Source of the DNA: Diplonema papillatum
Taxonomy: Eukaryota > Euglenozoa > Diplonemea > Diplonemida > Diplonemidae
Direction of reading: 5' to 3'
Assembly (NCBI GenBank): GCA_030068145.1
Contig: JAPJBO010000003.1
Span: 436,501 to 500,500, forward strand
Length of the DNA stretch: 64,000 bases
Shown: in pieces, positions 32,792 through 44,000 of the stretch
How the letters are laid out: each line of letters starts with the position of its first letter
Numbering within the stretch: the first letter of the stretch is position 1
Notes under the pieces: model-generated
Told to the model about the DNA's origin: nothing
The model's input: the letters and a program-made list of their open reading frames with translations, nothing else
Database searches by the model: none
Made by a program: the position numbers and the translations under genes

Positions 32792-33236
32792 CTTGCAACC
32801 TGAGCTCTGGATCCAACTACGAGCTTTTTAACAGCATTAGCAGCATTAGTATACGCTATAAAGGCACCATTACCACCGTTCACAGAGCACAGGTCTTGAT
32901 GCGAGGAGTTTATCCCAGCCTTCTGAATACCAGCAGTACGCTGATGCCCAGCAAACTGGGCCACCTTGCAACCTGAGCTCTGGATCCAACTACGAGCTTT
33001 TTAACAGCATTAGCAGCATTAGTATACGCTATTAAGATACCATTACCATCGTTCATAGAGCACAGGTCTTGATGCGAGGAGTTTATCCCAGCCTTCTGAA
33101 TACCAGCAGTACGCTGATGCCCAGCATACTGGACCACCTTGCAACCTGAGCTCTGGATCCAACTACGAGCTTTTTACCAGCATTAGCAGCATTAGTATAC
33201 GCGATTGGTGCTTGAATTGCCGCGGGTGCTGGCACC
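32792..33236 (-). repeat. 18S rDNA-derived tandem repeat (173-bp units)
   Basis: CTTGCAACCTGAGCTCTGG recurs at 32792, 32965 and 33138 (173-bp spacing). Read on the minus strand, each unit contains GTTAAAAAGCTCGTAGTTGG, the universal sequence at the start of the 18S V4 region, and the third unit continues into GTGCCAGCACCCGCGG, the 530-loop region with substitutions at conserved positions. The intervening ~110 bp are not recognisable rRNA. This is non-functional, rRNA-derived repeat DNA; a related single copy lies at 60680-60905. Confidence 0.85.
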
Positions 33237-33444
33237 TGTGCCGCAACACGGCACGCTCCGCCCCTTGCAGCAATGCCTGGACATGGGCGTGGGCCCCGTT
33301 GGGGACGGACGTGCGCGGAGACTGCGGGAGATGCTCTGTGTGCGTCGCGGGTTCGCCGGCGGCGTCGTCGGTTTGCGGCGCGGCGGCCGCCGGGCGCGAC
33401 CCGAAAAACGACTGCGCCCACGGCGTCTCAGACTTGTCCACCCA
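33237..33444. other. GC-rich insertion inside the rDNA-derived repeat
   Basis: Compared with the related copy at ~60890, this one is interrupted by ~208 bp of GC-rich sequence; homology resumes at AATTGTGTTCATT (33445). The insert is open in several frames but shows no recognisable domain. Confidence 0.6.
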
Positions 33445-34349
33445 AATTGTGTTCATTAGCACAGGTTCAGATACCATTCATTGTTTTCTAACCTACTAAG
33501 TACGGGTCGAGGCTATCATCTGCAAGGTCGCCGAAGAACAGTCATGAAACCTGCAGTCGAAAACACCTCTCCGAAACCGAAGACGAGCCAGACTAAACCA
33601 ACCCATCCAAAAAACAGACGACCCGCGAGCACTTGAAGAACTCGTACGACGACCTTCCGTTCTCTAGGGGATTCCTCACGAACTGCCGCACTGGCTGTTG
33701 TGGGCTGGATACTCGTATGGACGGAGTGCAACGGCTTAAAGAGCAAGCGCTGAGTGGCGCCGCGTAGAGGCTTCCGGCAGCGTTCACGTCATCGTGCTCC
33801 TACCACCATCCCGGAACCGAGCCTTTGTTGGGTGAGGCTAGAAATGAACATACGCGGGGTAGGCGGATGCCGCAATCGCCTCCCCTCCCTCCGTGCCAGC
33901 AAAGAAATTGACAACAAGCGGGTCTCGAGGGTCAGTAGCATGCGAGGCCCGGGGTTAACCTTCCGAGTCGTGAGCTCGTCGACGGGGAACATGCGGAAGC
34001 GATTGAGCAGCATCGCAATGTCAGCCGCGTCGAAAGCAAGGGAGCTCGACGGAAACGCAGCAACTGCAGTCCAAGCGCGGTTGAAGGCGGTGCTGGGCGA
34101 CTGGTTCAGCTTTGCGTGTACCTGTTAGACCATTCGGCGCTGTACGCAGGCGAAGTCGACGACGACGCGTCGCTCATGTCGAGTCCCCTCGTGACCTTCA
34201 ACTCGGTCCGCACGTTGGAAGGTTGACAGCTGGGTTAGGCCCGAAGTTAGCCGTGCTTTCGGAGTGTGTCGCTTCGTCATGGGAAACGGAAGGGACAGAA
34301 AAAATGGTAGGCCGATTCCTTGCTACCTACGGCGACGTGAAGTTGCACG
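33445..34349. other. Unassigned interval
   Basis: 33445-33515 continues the rDNA-repeat flank shared with ~60895-60965. A plus-strand frame, 33754-34128, ends in a helical, Ala-rich segment (about 33990-34125) but has no recognised family. Confidence 0.35.
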
Positions 34350-35065
34350 GCGTGCCACACCTCTGGATACCCGAGTACGGCCGATACTAGTGTTGGATGG
34401 ATGCGTACCTGATGCGCGGATACTTTTGCTGGGGTCAACAGACATGTATTCTCACCTTCTGTTTCGCAAATAATGGCCCACGGGATTAGTAGTTGGCGAC
34501 TCCTCAGGGGTAGAAAATTTGCGTAGGGGATAAAACTATCACACGGTTGGTCTGCAGCTCGTATTCAAGCAAGCGCGTTGCCGCGCGCCAGAAAACCTTA
34601 TGCCTACCGTTTGAACATTAGTATTCCTGCACGACCGCACGAGAATACGCATCTTCTAGGTCGTATGTTGCACGTTGACATAAACGGAAAGCAGAAGATT
34701 TAGAGCGACCCGACCGAAGTAAACACCGCAACCCTTGTTCGTGCCACACCTCTGGAAACCCCGATGGCCGAGGCTAGTGTTGGAATGATGCGTGGATACT
34801 TTTGCTGGGGTCAAGTTGTTTAACAGACGTGTACCCTTGCCTTCTGTTTCGCAAAGAATGGCCAGGATTAGTAGTTGGCGACCTCTCAGGGGTAGAGAAT
34901 CTGCTTCGGGATAATACGACGGCGATCTGCGGTTCATGTGCGCCATAAAATCTGGAAGACTCGTATGTCTACCGTTTGAACATAAGTCTTCTAGCGCTCG
35001 CACGTCGCACATTGACATAAACGGAAAGCAGAAAGTTTAGAGCTACCCGACTGCAGTAAAGTGTT
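34350..35065. repeat. ~385-bp tandem duplication
   Basis: Landmarks such as GTGCCACACCTCTGG and CTTCTGTTTCGCAAA occur about 385-389 bp apart (34352/34741 and 34456/34841). The two copies differ by substitutions and indels. 35066-35437 has no recognised feature. Confidence 0.8.
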
Positions 35066-35437
35066 TTAAAGGTACCTTGGACCGAAACGTTCCACCCAAT
35101 CTTCGGTTGTCACCGCGTGGTAGTGGTAACGTCGGTTTTCAGTCAGACCGCAGCTCCGTAACAGATCCCGCCTGACTCACGCTAAGGATCGAGCAGGCGT
35201 CATTGCTAAAGCAAATGCAAATAAAAGAGGACGAAAGACTACATAGAGAAACAGTTTAGAAACCCCAGGAAAGAATGGCCAAGTGAAGCAAGGACTGCAG
35301 TGTCTGGCGTGGGTAGAGAGATCAAGGCATCTTATTCACTTGCAGTCAAGGTGTCTCATTCACTTATAGAAAGGCTAGCCAACAGCATCCCTGCACGAAA
35401 ATTTGACAGCCTCAGTTATTACGTACAAATAGGTAAA

Positions 35438-35595
35438 ACTCGGAGAAGCCCCCCGGTGCTTATTTCGACGAAGGCTGGAGGGAAGAAACAATACAACTCC
35501 AATCGAGTCTTTGTTCTTGAGCGCTTGCGCCCGGCACTGACCCCAGACACACCTGTGTTTCGAGCACTTTGTGCTTTGCAACCGCCTCCCTAAGA
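35438..35595 (-). repeat. Repeat S, diverged inverted copy
   Basis: Aligns to 28443-28667 with many substitutions and a lost 3' portion. 35596-36534 downstream has only short unsupported frames and an A/G-rich run near 35620. Confidence 0.6.
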
Positions 35596-36534
35596 AGCGG
35601 TCCTTACTCAAATAAAGAAGAAAGAAGAAGAAAAGAAAAAGGCCGCACCTGGTCCAGGAACTTGCCGGTCAACCACAGCTTGCAAAGCTTGAGTCGGGGG
35701 CAACACAGTGCCACAACCCGTCCGCTCTGCCCTGTGGCTGACCGTCTCGACGAGCTTATGTTCAGCGCGAGCGCCAAGCCCCAAGGTGCGCCATGCCTTG
35801 CTGCTTTAGTTTGGGAAATTGGTAGCCACTCGACCCGTAGGCCCGTGGCTCTCCAGTACCGCCGAGCACGTGAAGCTCGGCTCCCGTGTAGCAGGCTTTC
35901 CCTGGTACCCTCACTGGTCAAAGAAAAGAAAAAAGAAACGCCAACCCAATCAACCCTCGCCGGTAGAGAAAAACTGCCTAAAAAGCTGTTTCGACCCACA
36001 ATAAACGCCCACAAATAATCGACTCGACTTCGGATGGGCTCGATTGACTGTCGTCGGGGTGAAGGAGACGCGAGTTGAAAGTAGAGAATGCTCCCTGCGG
36101 AACTAGCATCGCAACAACCGGAATGGAAACTGTTTCAGTGTCCGTTTCTCTTCGGTATCCTTCTCTTCAGTATCCGTCTGTGCCCGCCTTCCCCGTTTTC
36201 TTCGCTATGTCCGCGGGCGGCGCGCGAGCCGTGTCACCATTCGGCAAAAGGTTAGTGGGCGTTTAATTCAGCTCATTTCGCGCAAGCGCCGGCAGGAGCG
36301 AGATCTACCAAGCACCTTCCTTCGTTTTTGTTTGGTATCTCGTGACTGTTGCTTCCCGAAACTGACTTGAACCGAAAAGCAAGTACGGGCAAGTCCTTGG
36401 TTGCAGGTGGCGGCAGAATGGTGTCGGCGTCCGGCGACACGTTCTCGAGGGAGGACTATGCTGTTTTGCAACGAAGTCCCAGAGAACGTCCTCAGCGACT
36501 TCTCCCGTGCCGTGTCACGCGAGCCGTGTCACCA

Positions 36535-36695
36535 AGTTAGCGAATGTTCTACAATGGGCACAAGGTTGTCGCGAATGCGCAAAAAAGTTAGCGAATGTTC
36601 CAAAACGGGCAAAAAGTTAGCGAATGTTCTAGACTGGGCAAAAAGTTAAAAAAACAGTTCTAGAACGGGCAAAAGGTTAAGAAAGTGTACTATAA
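36535..36695. repeat. ~30-bp minisatellite
   Basis: About five degenerate units built on GTTAGCGAATGTTCTA plus a CGGGCAAAAA-like end. 36696-37322 shows nothing recognisable. Confidence 0.75.
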
Positions 36696-38023
36696 TGGGA
36701 TTTGTCCCGTCACCATTCCTCTGGTGGGCACAGCACGGCAAAAATGTGCTACAGAGAGAGCCTACAGAGTGGTATGTACGGTGTGCGCACGAGGCAGCAT
36801 CTGGCCGACAGAACAATGTAGGTAAGGGAAGTCGGCAAACTGGATCCGTAACTTCGGGAAAAGGATTGGCTCTGAGGACACATGCGGGATTGTCAGAGCG
36901 GACTCGGATTCAAGGTGCTGTGAGGGGCGCTTTCGGTGCTACCCGCGGCTCCTGATTTCTTCCAGGCCTTCTTGCATGTTGTGCCCGCGGTGAAGTGTCG
37001 GCTTGGAACTGTTACGAACAAGAAGAACCCAACTGGTTAATTAAACCGCAGGATTTTACTAGTAGGGCTCAGTCCTCTAAGCCGGTACAACACACACAAG
37101 CACAGCACGTCTGGCTCAGAAGTTATTTCAACGCAATATTGCCTCAAGGCAGAAATAAGCGGCAAAACGTGCTAACGGGCAACTAGCGCTCAACCTTTTT
37201 TTGTTTCCCAGGGTGATAACCATACGTCATGGTAAACGCAAACGATTGCAAGCGGCCAAAACATAAGAACGTGTCGCAAATAGCTTCTGTTCCGAATATG
37301 GTGTTACTCACTAGGAGCCTACACAACTTCTATCAAACTTCTATATTATTCAGGGGGGGTGTGTCACTTTTTATTTTGATATGTCAAAAATGACCACCCT
37401 ATGGCAGCGCACACAGTCACCAAAGGTTTCACTAAATCGACCAATTTTTGATGCTATGAGCGCAGGTGTCCCCGGTCTCTCTGTTCCCGAGGGTTTAGAA
37501 AAAAAAGATGACCCCCCTTGGACGCGTTCAACCCGATATAATTATATTTAGATCATACCGGGAGCGCGTGTGGTACGTGTGATATGTGCATGTTGCTCCC
37601 GAGAAGACACGGAATGGAAAGATCGGTCACGAAATCGTCAGAATACGACCTCGGATCCCAAAAAGGTTGTCCCCCATGGCCCCTCCTTTTGCACTTCACT
37701 TCACCAGGCATATTGCCATCCCCTATGAGCGCACTTCAGAACTGGGATGGCAGGTACTGAAGAACAGGGATGCTGCAAAATCTGCAGTGCGAAAACCTGG
37801 AGAAAGGTTGCTTCGTTTCCTCAGCCCGAAGTGAAGAAGAGACTGGTACAAGAGGAATCATCTGTTTGAAGTGCCTCCAGGAGTGTGGTGCCACGCGGAG
37901 GAAGTGCACACGACTACGACTGCAGCAACAACTACGACGGCAAGGTGCAAGGTTCCAAAACGACTACTTGGACAGCGTCTTCAAGCTGTCCGAATTGGAT
38001 GCTTGTTGTGAACGCTCCTGTCT

Positions 38024-38650
38024 ATGCACCCCCCAGAAGTATTCTGCTTCGGATGCTACACAGCGTGCCTTTCGGCGGAGCAGAACCCATCTGCCTCTCG
38101 ATATCCTCTGGAAGGAGCAAATTCGGGCAAAGTGCCGACCACGGCTGCGGTGAGCACAATGCCACACGCATTCTTTATCGAGGTTCCGACACTGCCAGCT
38201 GATTTTTTGCCGCATGGTTTTGCAACACAGCTCGTTGACATGGAATACAATGAGAAGGAGAACATGCAACGTTTTGCGATTGAAGAATTCGGATGCAGTT
38301 GCAGAGAATTCTTCAGGAGCCTGCTGACAGCCGCAAAACCTCGGCCGTACAAGGAATACAACGCATTATCGCATCTTGGTGGTGGGATGGTAGTGCGCCT
38401 GATACCAGCCGGCAGCAAAATAAACGGGTACTCTTCAAGACGGCACAGAAGGTGGGGCGTTCCACAGGGTTGTGCACAAGCTGGACATCGTATTATCATG
38501 CAGGATTCGAAGGTGAGCGTATCTTACTCTCACTTCTGCAAGCGACGACCGTCCAAACAAAAAGAGCCGGCGCAGTTAGTGCGATCGGAGACGGAAACTG
38601 TGCACAGAAACTCCCGGTACTCTTCCTCTTGCTTCTCTGGGAATGACTGA
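38024..38650 (+). CDS. Unrecognised open frame in the candidate element
   Basis: A 208-codon frame from ATG 38024. The middle part (about residues 45-125) has balanced, protein-like composition, including a short Cys-x-Cys within FGCSCREFF, but no family was recognised. The C-terminal part looks less natural, and a GTGAGC donor-like site occurs near 38512, so splicing or decay is possible. Overlapping frames at 37586-38153 are equally unassigned. It could be a remnant of the element's own gene or chance. Confidence 0.25.
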   Translation: MHPPEVFCFGCYTACLSAEQNPSASRYPLEGANSGKVPTTAAVSTMPHAFFIEVPTLPADFLPHGFATQLVDMEYNEKENMQRFAIEEFGCSCREFFRSLLTAAKPRPYKEYNALSHLGGGMVVRLIPAGSKINGYSSRRHRRWGVPQGCAQAGHRIIMQDSKVSVSYSHFCKRRPSKQKEPAQLVRSETETVHRNSRYSSSCFSGND

Positions 38651-39245
38651 TATACCACGTATTTTAGAACAACCCTCAGAAGACTTACCGAGCTAGCGGT
38701 GGTATTTGGCCACCTTTAGCTAAAATGCTGGTCGGGTGGCCGGGGGTGGGCAAAAGGCCCTAACCAATCCAGAAGCTCAGGACAGGCTCGACGCTCGACA
38801 GACATCCTGTCCTGAGGGCCACCGTGTGTATACCAGACGGAAAACTCTCAAATGCGAAGAGCTCAGTTGCAAAAATATCACACAAGCTTCAAATGCACCC
38901 TCGAAGGGCCTCGAGACCGCTAAGGAGGGGGCCGAACTTTTAAGCTTGGATTTCGACCAAATAACCAGGGAAAAGTTGAGAGCCTGGAGTTAAGGGGTTA
39001 AATGGATGAACCAGGGAAGGAACAAATCTGCACATAACAATGTCATGTACGTTCACGATGATCGTGAACAAAGTTATGCTGAAACAAGGAAAGATGGCAG
39101 CAGAAGCCGCACCAGTCCTCTCCCAGATAGCACTGGGCACTTACGAGCAGTGCATGGCGGGATTGCCGCGGCTGTTTTGAAATACGGTGACCACGTCAGC
39201 AACGCCGGTGGCCCGTCGGTTTGGCGCGGCTGTGATGCAAAACGG

Positions 39246-39995
39246 AGCCAGTCGCCCAGCCAGTCGCCCAGCCAGTCGCCCAGCCAGTCGCCCAGCCAGT
39301 CGCCCAGCCAGTCGCCCAGCCAGTCGCCCAGCCAGTCGCCCAGCCAGTCGCCCAGCCAGTCGCCCAGCCAGCTGCCCAGCCAGTCGCCCAGCCAGTCGCC
39401 CAGCCAGTCGCCCAGCCAGTCGCCCAGCCAGTCGCCCAGCCAGTCGCCCAGCCAGTCGCCCAGCCAGTCGCCCAGCCAGTCGCCCAGCCAGTCGCCCAGC
39501 CAGTCGCCCAGCCAGTCGCCCAGCCAGTCGCCCAGCCAGTCGCCCAGCCAGTCGCCCAGCCAGTCGCCCAGCCAGTCGCCCAGCCAGTCGCCCAGCCAGT
39601 CGCCCAGCCAGTCGCCCAGCCAGTCGCCCAGCCAGTCGCCCAGCCAGTCGCCCAGCCAGTCGCCCAGCCAGTCGCCCAGCCAGTCGCCCAGCCAGTCGCC
39701 CAGCCAGTCGCCCAGCCAGTCGCCCAGCCAGTCGCCCAGCCAGTCGCCCAGCCAGTCGCCCAGCCAGTCGCCCAGCCAGTCGCCCAGCCAGTCGCCCAGC
39801 CAGTCGCCCAGCCAGTCGCCCAGCCAGTCGCCCAGCCAGTCGCCCAGCCAGTCGCCCAGCCAGTCGCCCAGCCAGTCGCCCAGCCAGTCGCCCAGCCAGT
39901 CGCCCAGCCAGTCGCCCAGCCAGTCGCCCAGCCAGTCGCCCAGCCAGTCGCCCAGCCAGTCGCCCAGCCAGTCGCCCAGCCAGCTGCCCAGCCAG
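39246..39995 (+). repeat. 12-bp minisatellite (CCCAGCCAGTCG), ~62 units
   Basis: Highly homogeneous 12-bp units; two units near 39370 and 39982 carry CTG in place of the usual TCG. Frames are open in several registers on both strands (Pro-Ser-Gln-Ser, Arg-Pro-Ala-Ser and others). A 367-codon plus-strand frame at 39006-40109 spans the array but has no supporting domain. Confidence 0.95.
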
Positions 39996-40335
39996 CCGCC
40001 AGGACAACACCCTTGTGAGCTGGTGGCAGGGAAAGGCCGAGGCGAGCCATCCAGTGCATCAGCACAAGAAACGCAAGGTCGCTTGCACATTGGCCCCTTG
40101 CCAAGATGAACATCACAGGTGGTCAGAAAGTACTGGAGGTGTTGGCAAGGCCAGTGTCTTTACCTCGCCCGAAATGGGTCCAAAGGCCGCGTGCAGCGCG
40201 AACCACAACCGCAGTTGGGCTTGCGCGCAGAAAACGGGAGCTCGGCTCAAGAAAACGTCAGCGTTGTGCACCATCATTATAACAATAAAAAGTGACACCC
40301 TCTACTCCATACAACTTCTATCAAACTTCTATATT

Positions 40336-41053
40336 CAGCATTGTGGATAACACCAGAATAGCTGATGGGTTCAGAGGAGTTCCTGCCTCAACATCATATT
40401 ATACCCCTCCTGCGTACGAGCAGAATTGCTGGGGGCGAAAAGAGGAAGAACGATAGCTTCGCGTGCTTTGACGCATTTGCAGCAGAAGGTACACCAGGTG
40501 TCGTCATTTTCCATAGAAAGGTCCGGATGCAATGGATGCCATCGATGTCTGGCCGGCAGCGCTGGTAGTGGCAGGCGGCAGGCTTGAAAGGAAGACGAAC
40601 GGGGCACTACCCCCTCGGGGGATGCACTCTTTCCCGTCTCGTCTCCCACAAGAGGCAGACAAAAATCAACAGGAAAGAATACACACACACGCACACGCCC
40701 GAAGGATCCCCTCCCCCGAAAGCAATAACGACACTTTCTTGCCAAGGAAGCCCGCCTCCTGCGACCGCGGTGGCACACTGTCTCCAAGTCATATCTCGGA
40801 GCTTCCCAAAACCCACAGTTTGACACGGTCGTCCACTCCACATCCCTGCGCGATCTATTTCCAGCACGCTCAGGACACGAAGTCCACGGTTTCAGTCCTC
40901 CTTCGAGTTTGCTCAGGACCTCCTGGAGCCGATCTGGCGTGTTTCCCACCACCTGCGTTCTTCTTAGACTCCTCTTCACCGTCAACGTTGCACAGCGTGT
41001 AGCGGTCATCAGCTTTCATCGTGGCTTTGCCGCTACCAGCCTGCGTATGGTAT
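40336..41053. other. Upstream region of the giant gene
   Basis: No clear core promoter was recognised. A 212-codon minus-strand frame (40371-41009) has no recognised domain. An out-of-frame ATG lies at 41047, seven bases before the proposed start. Confidence 0.35.
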
Positions 41054-44000
41054 ATGACACGTACAGCTCGCTTGATCCTCCCCCTTCTGGCCTTGCTATT
41101 TCACCCAAGCCACGGATTCTCCCTGGCTCGCGATGATTCGGGTGCCAACCATTTCCCTCGCCATTCCACAAACCATCCTCTAGATGCCCCGCATTCTGCC
41201 TCGCAGCATGCAGGTTCTCACCCTATTCAAAACACTTCTTCTCCAATCGGCCTACCCACGTCCTTTCAGGCAAAAAGATACTCACTTGCACAGGCTGACG
41301 AGGATACTCTTTCTCCGGATACATCTCTGCCTTCGGCAGCACCTGATACCGCTGCGCCACCTTCCGCTGCACCCAATACGTCTGCCCCTACAGTTGCGCC
41401 GACAACAGCTGAGACGTCAGCCCCTGATACGGTTGCGCCGACTACAGCTCCTGAGACGTCAGCACCTGAGACGATAGCGCCATCATCTGCACCCGAGACG
41501 TCTTCATCTGACACTGGTGTACCGTCAGGAGCCCCAGACACGGGAGTACCATCAACATCACCTGCTACTACGATCCCTTCGGCAGCACCTGATACGGGTG
41601 CACCGTCAGCATCACCTGCCACTGAAGCACCACGTACAGCTGCACCTGATACGGCTGCGCCGACTACTGCTCCTGAGACGTCAGCACCTGATACGGATGC
41701 ACCGACTGCAGCTCCTGAGACTTCAGCCCCTGAGACGAGTCCGCCATCATCTGCACCCGCGACGTCTTCACCTGACACTGCAGCACCGTCAGGTGCACCT
41801 AGTACTGCAGCACCCGAAACGTCTGCACCAGACACTGGTGTACCGTCAGGAGCCCCAGACACGGGAGCACCATCCACATCACCTGCTACTGCAATCCCGT
41901 CGGCAGCCCCTGATACGGCTGCGCCGACTACAGCTCCTGAGACGTCAGCCCCTGATACGGATGCACCGACTGCAGCTCCTGAGACGTCAGCACCTGAGAC
42001 GAGTGCGCCATCATCTGCACCCGCGACGTCTTCACCTGACACTGCAGCACCGTCAGGTGCACCTAGTACTGCAGCACCCGAAACGTCTGCACCAGACACT
42101 GGTGTACCGTCAGGAGCCCCAGACACGGGAGCACCATCAACATCACCTGCTACTGCGATCCCGTCGGCAGCACCTGATACGGGTGCACCGTCAGCATCAC
42201 CTGCCACTGAAGCACCACGTACAGCTGCACCTGATACGGCTGCGCCGACTACAGCTCCTGAGACGAGTCTGCCATCATCTGCACCCGCGACGTCTTCACC
42301 TGACACTGCAGCACCGTCAGGTGCACCCGAAACGTCTGCACCAGACACTGGTGTACCGTCAGGAGCCCCAGACACGGGGGCTCCATCCACGTCCCCTGCT
42401 ACTGCGATCCCGTCGGCAGCACCTGATACGGGTGCACCGTCAGCATCACCTGCCACTGAAGCACCACGTACAGCTGTACCTGATACGGCTGCGCCGACTA
42501 CAGCTCCTGAGACGTCAGCACCTGAGACGAGTGCGCCATCATCTGCACCCGCGACGTCTTCACCTGACACTGCAGCACCGTCAGGTGCACCTAGTACTGC
42601 AGCACCCGAAACGTCTGCACCAGACACTGGTGTACCGTCAGGAGCCCCAGACACGGGAGCACCATCAACATCACCTGCTACTGCGATGCCGTCGGCAGCC
42701 CCTGAAACGGGTGCACCGTCAGCATCACCTGCCACTGAACCACCACGTACAGCTGCACCTGATACGGCTGCGCCGACTACTGCTCCTGAGACGTCAGCCC
42801 CTGATACGGATGCACCGACTGCAGCTCCTGAGACTTCAGCACCTGAGACGAGTCCGCCATCATCTGCACCCGCGACGTCTTCACCTGACACTGCAGCACC
42901 GTCAGGTGCACCTAGTACTGCAGCACCCGAAACGTCTGCACCAGACACTGGTGTACCGTCAGGAGCCCCAGACACGGGAGCACCATCAACATCACCTGCT
43001 ACTGCGATGCCGTCGGCAGCACCTGATACGGGTGCACCGTCAGCATCACCTGCCACTGAACCACCACGTACAGCTGCACCTGATACGGCTGCGCCGACTA
43101 CAGCTCCTGAGACGTCAGCACCTGAGACGAGTGCGCCATCATCTGCACCCGCGACGTCTTCACCTGACACTGCAGCACCGTCAGGTGCACCTAGTACTGC
43201 AGCACCCGAAACGTCTGCACCAGACACTGGTGTACCGTCAGGAGCCCCAGACACGGGAGCACCATCAACATCACCTGCTACTGCGATGCCGTCGGCAGCC
43301 CCTGAAACGGGTGCACCGTCAGCATCACCTGCCACTGAACCACCACGTACAGCTGCACCTGATACGGCTGCGCCGACTACTGCTCCTGAGACGTCAGCCC
43401 CTGATACGGATGCACCGACTGCAGCTCCTGAGACTTCAGCACCTGAGACGAGTCCGCCATCATCTGCACCCGCGACGTCTTCACCTGACACTGCAGCACC
43501 GTCAGGTGCACCTAGTACTGCAGCACCCGAAACGTCTGCACCAGACACTGGTGTACCGTCGGGAGCCCCAGACACGGGAGCACCATCAACATCACCTGCT
43601 ACAGCGATGCCGTCGGCAGCACCTGATACGGGTGCACCGTCAGCATCACCTGCCACTGAAGCACCACGTACAGCTGCACCTGATACGGCTGCGCCGACTA
43701 CAGCTCCTGAGACGTCAGCACCTGAGACGAGTGCGCCATCATCTGCACCCGCGACGTCTTCACCTGACACTGCAGCACCGTCAGGTGCACCTAGTACTGC
43801 AGCACCCGAAACGTCTGCACCAGACACTCGTGTACCGTCAGGAGCCCCAGACACGGGAGCACCATCAGCATCACCTGCTACTGCGATGCCGTCGGCAGCA
43901 CCTGATACGGGTGCACCGTCAGCATCACCTGCCACTGAAGCACCACGTACAGCTGTACCTGATACGGCTGCGCCGACTACAGCTCCTGAGACGTCAACAC

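Larger units (their letters stand above)
37323..40335. mobile_element. Candidate 3-kb element with inverted ends and 25-bp direct flanks
   Basis: A 25-bp sequence beginning ACAACTTCTATCAAACTTCT is present at 37323-37347 and again at 40311-40335. Just inside lie inverted ends: TGTCACTTTTTATT near 37362 and AATAAAAAGTGACA near 40284. The interior holds unassigned frames and a large 12-bp minisatellite. The direct flanks are longer than usual target duplications, so this may instead be recombination between repeats. No transposase was recognised. Confidence 0.45.

Noticed and set aside
32792-33236. Functional 18S rRNA gene
   Set aside because: Only ~60-100 bp of 18S sequence is present, tandemly repeated with unrelated DNA and with changes at universally conserved positions.
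38587-38601. GDGNC peptide suggestive of a second OTU protease
   Set aside because: No downstream OTU residues or catalytic His follow, and the frame ends shortly after.
40371-41009. 212-codon minus-strand frame upstream of the giant gene
   Set aside because: No domain, no codon signal, and part of it is driven by a short CA-rich stretch.
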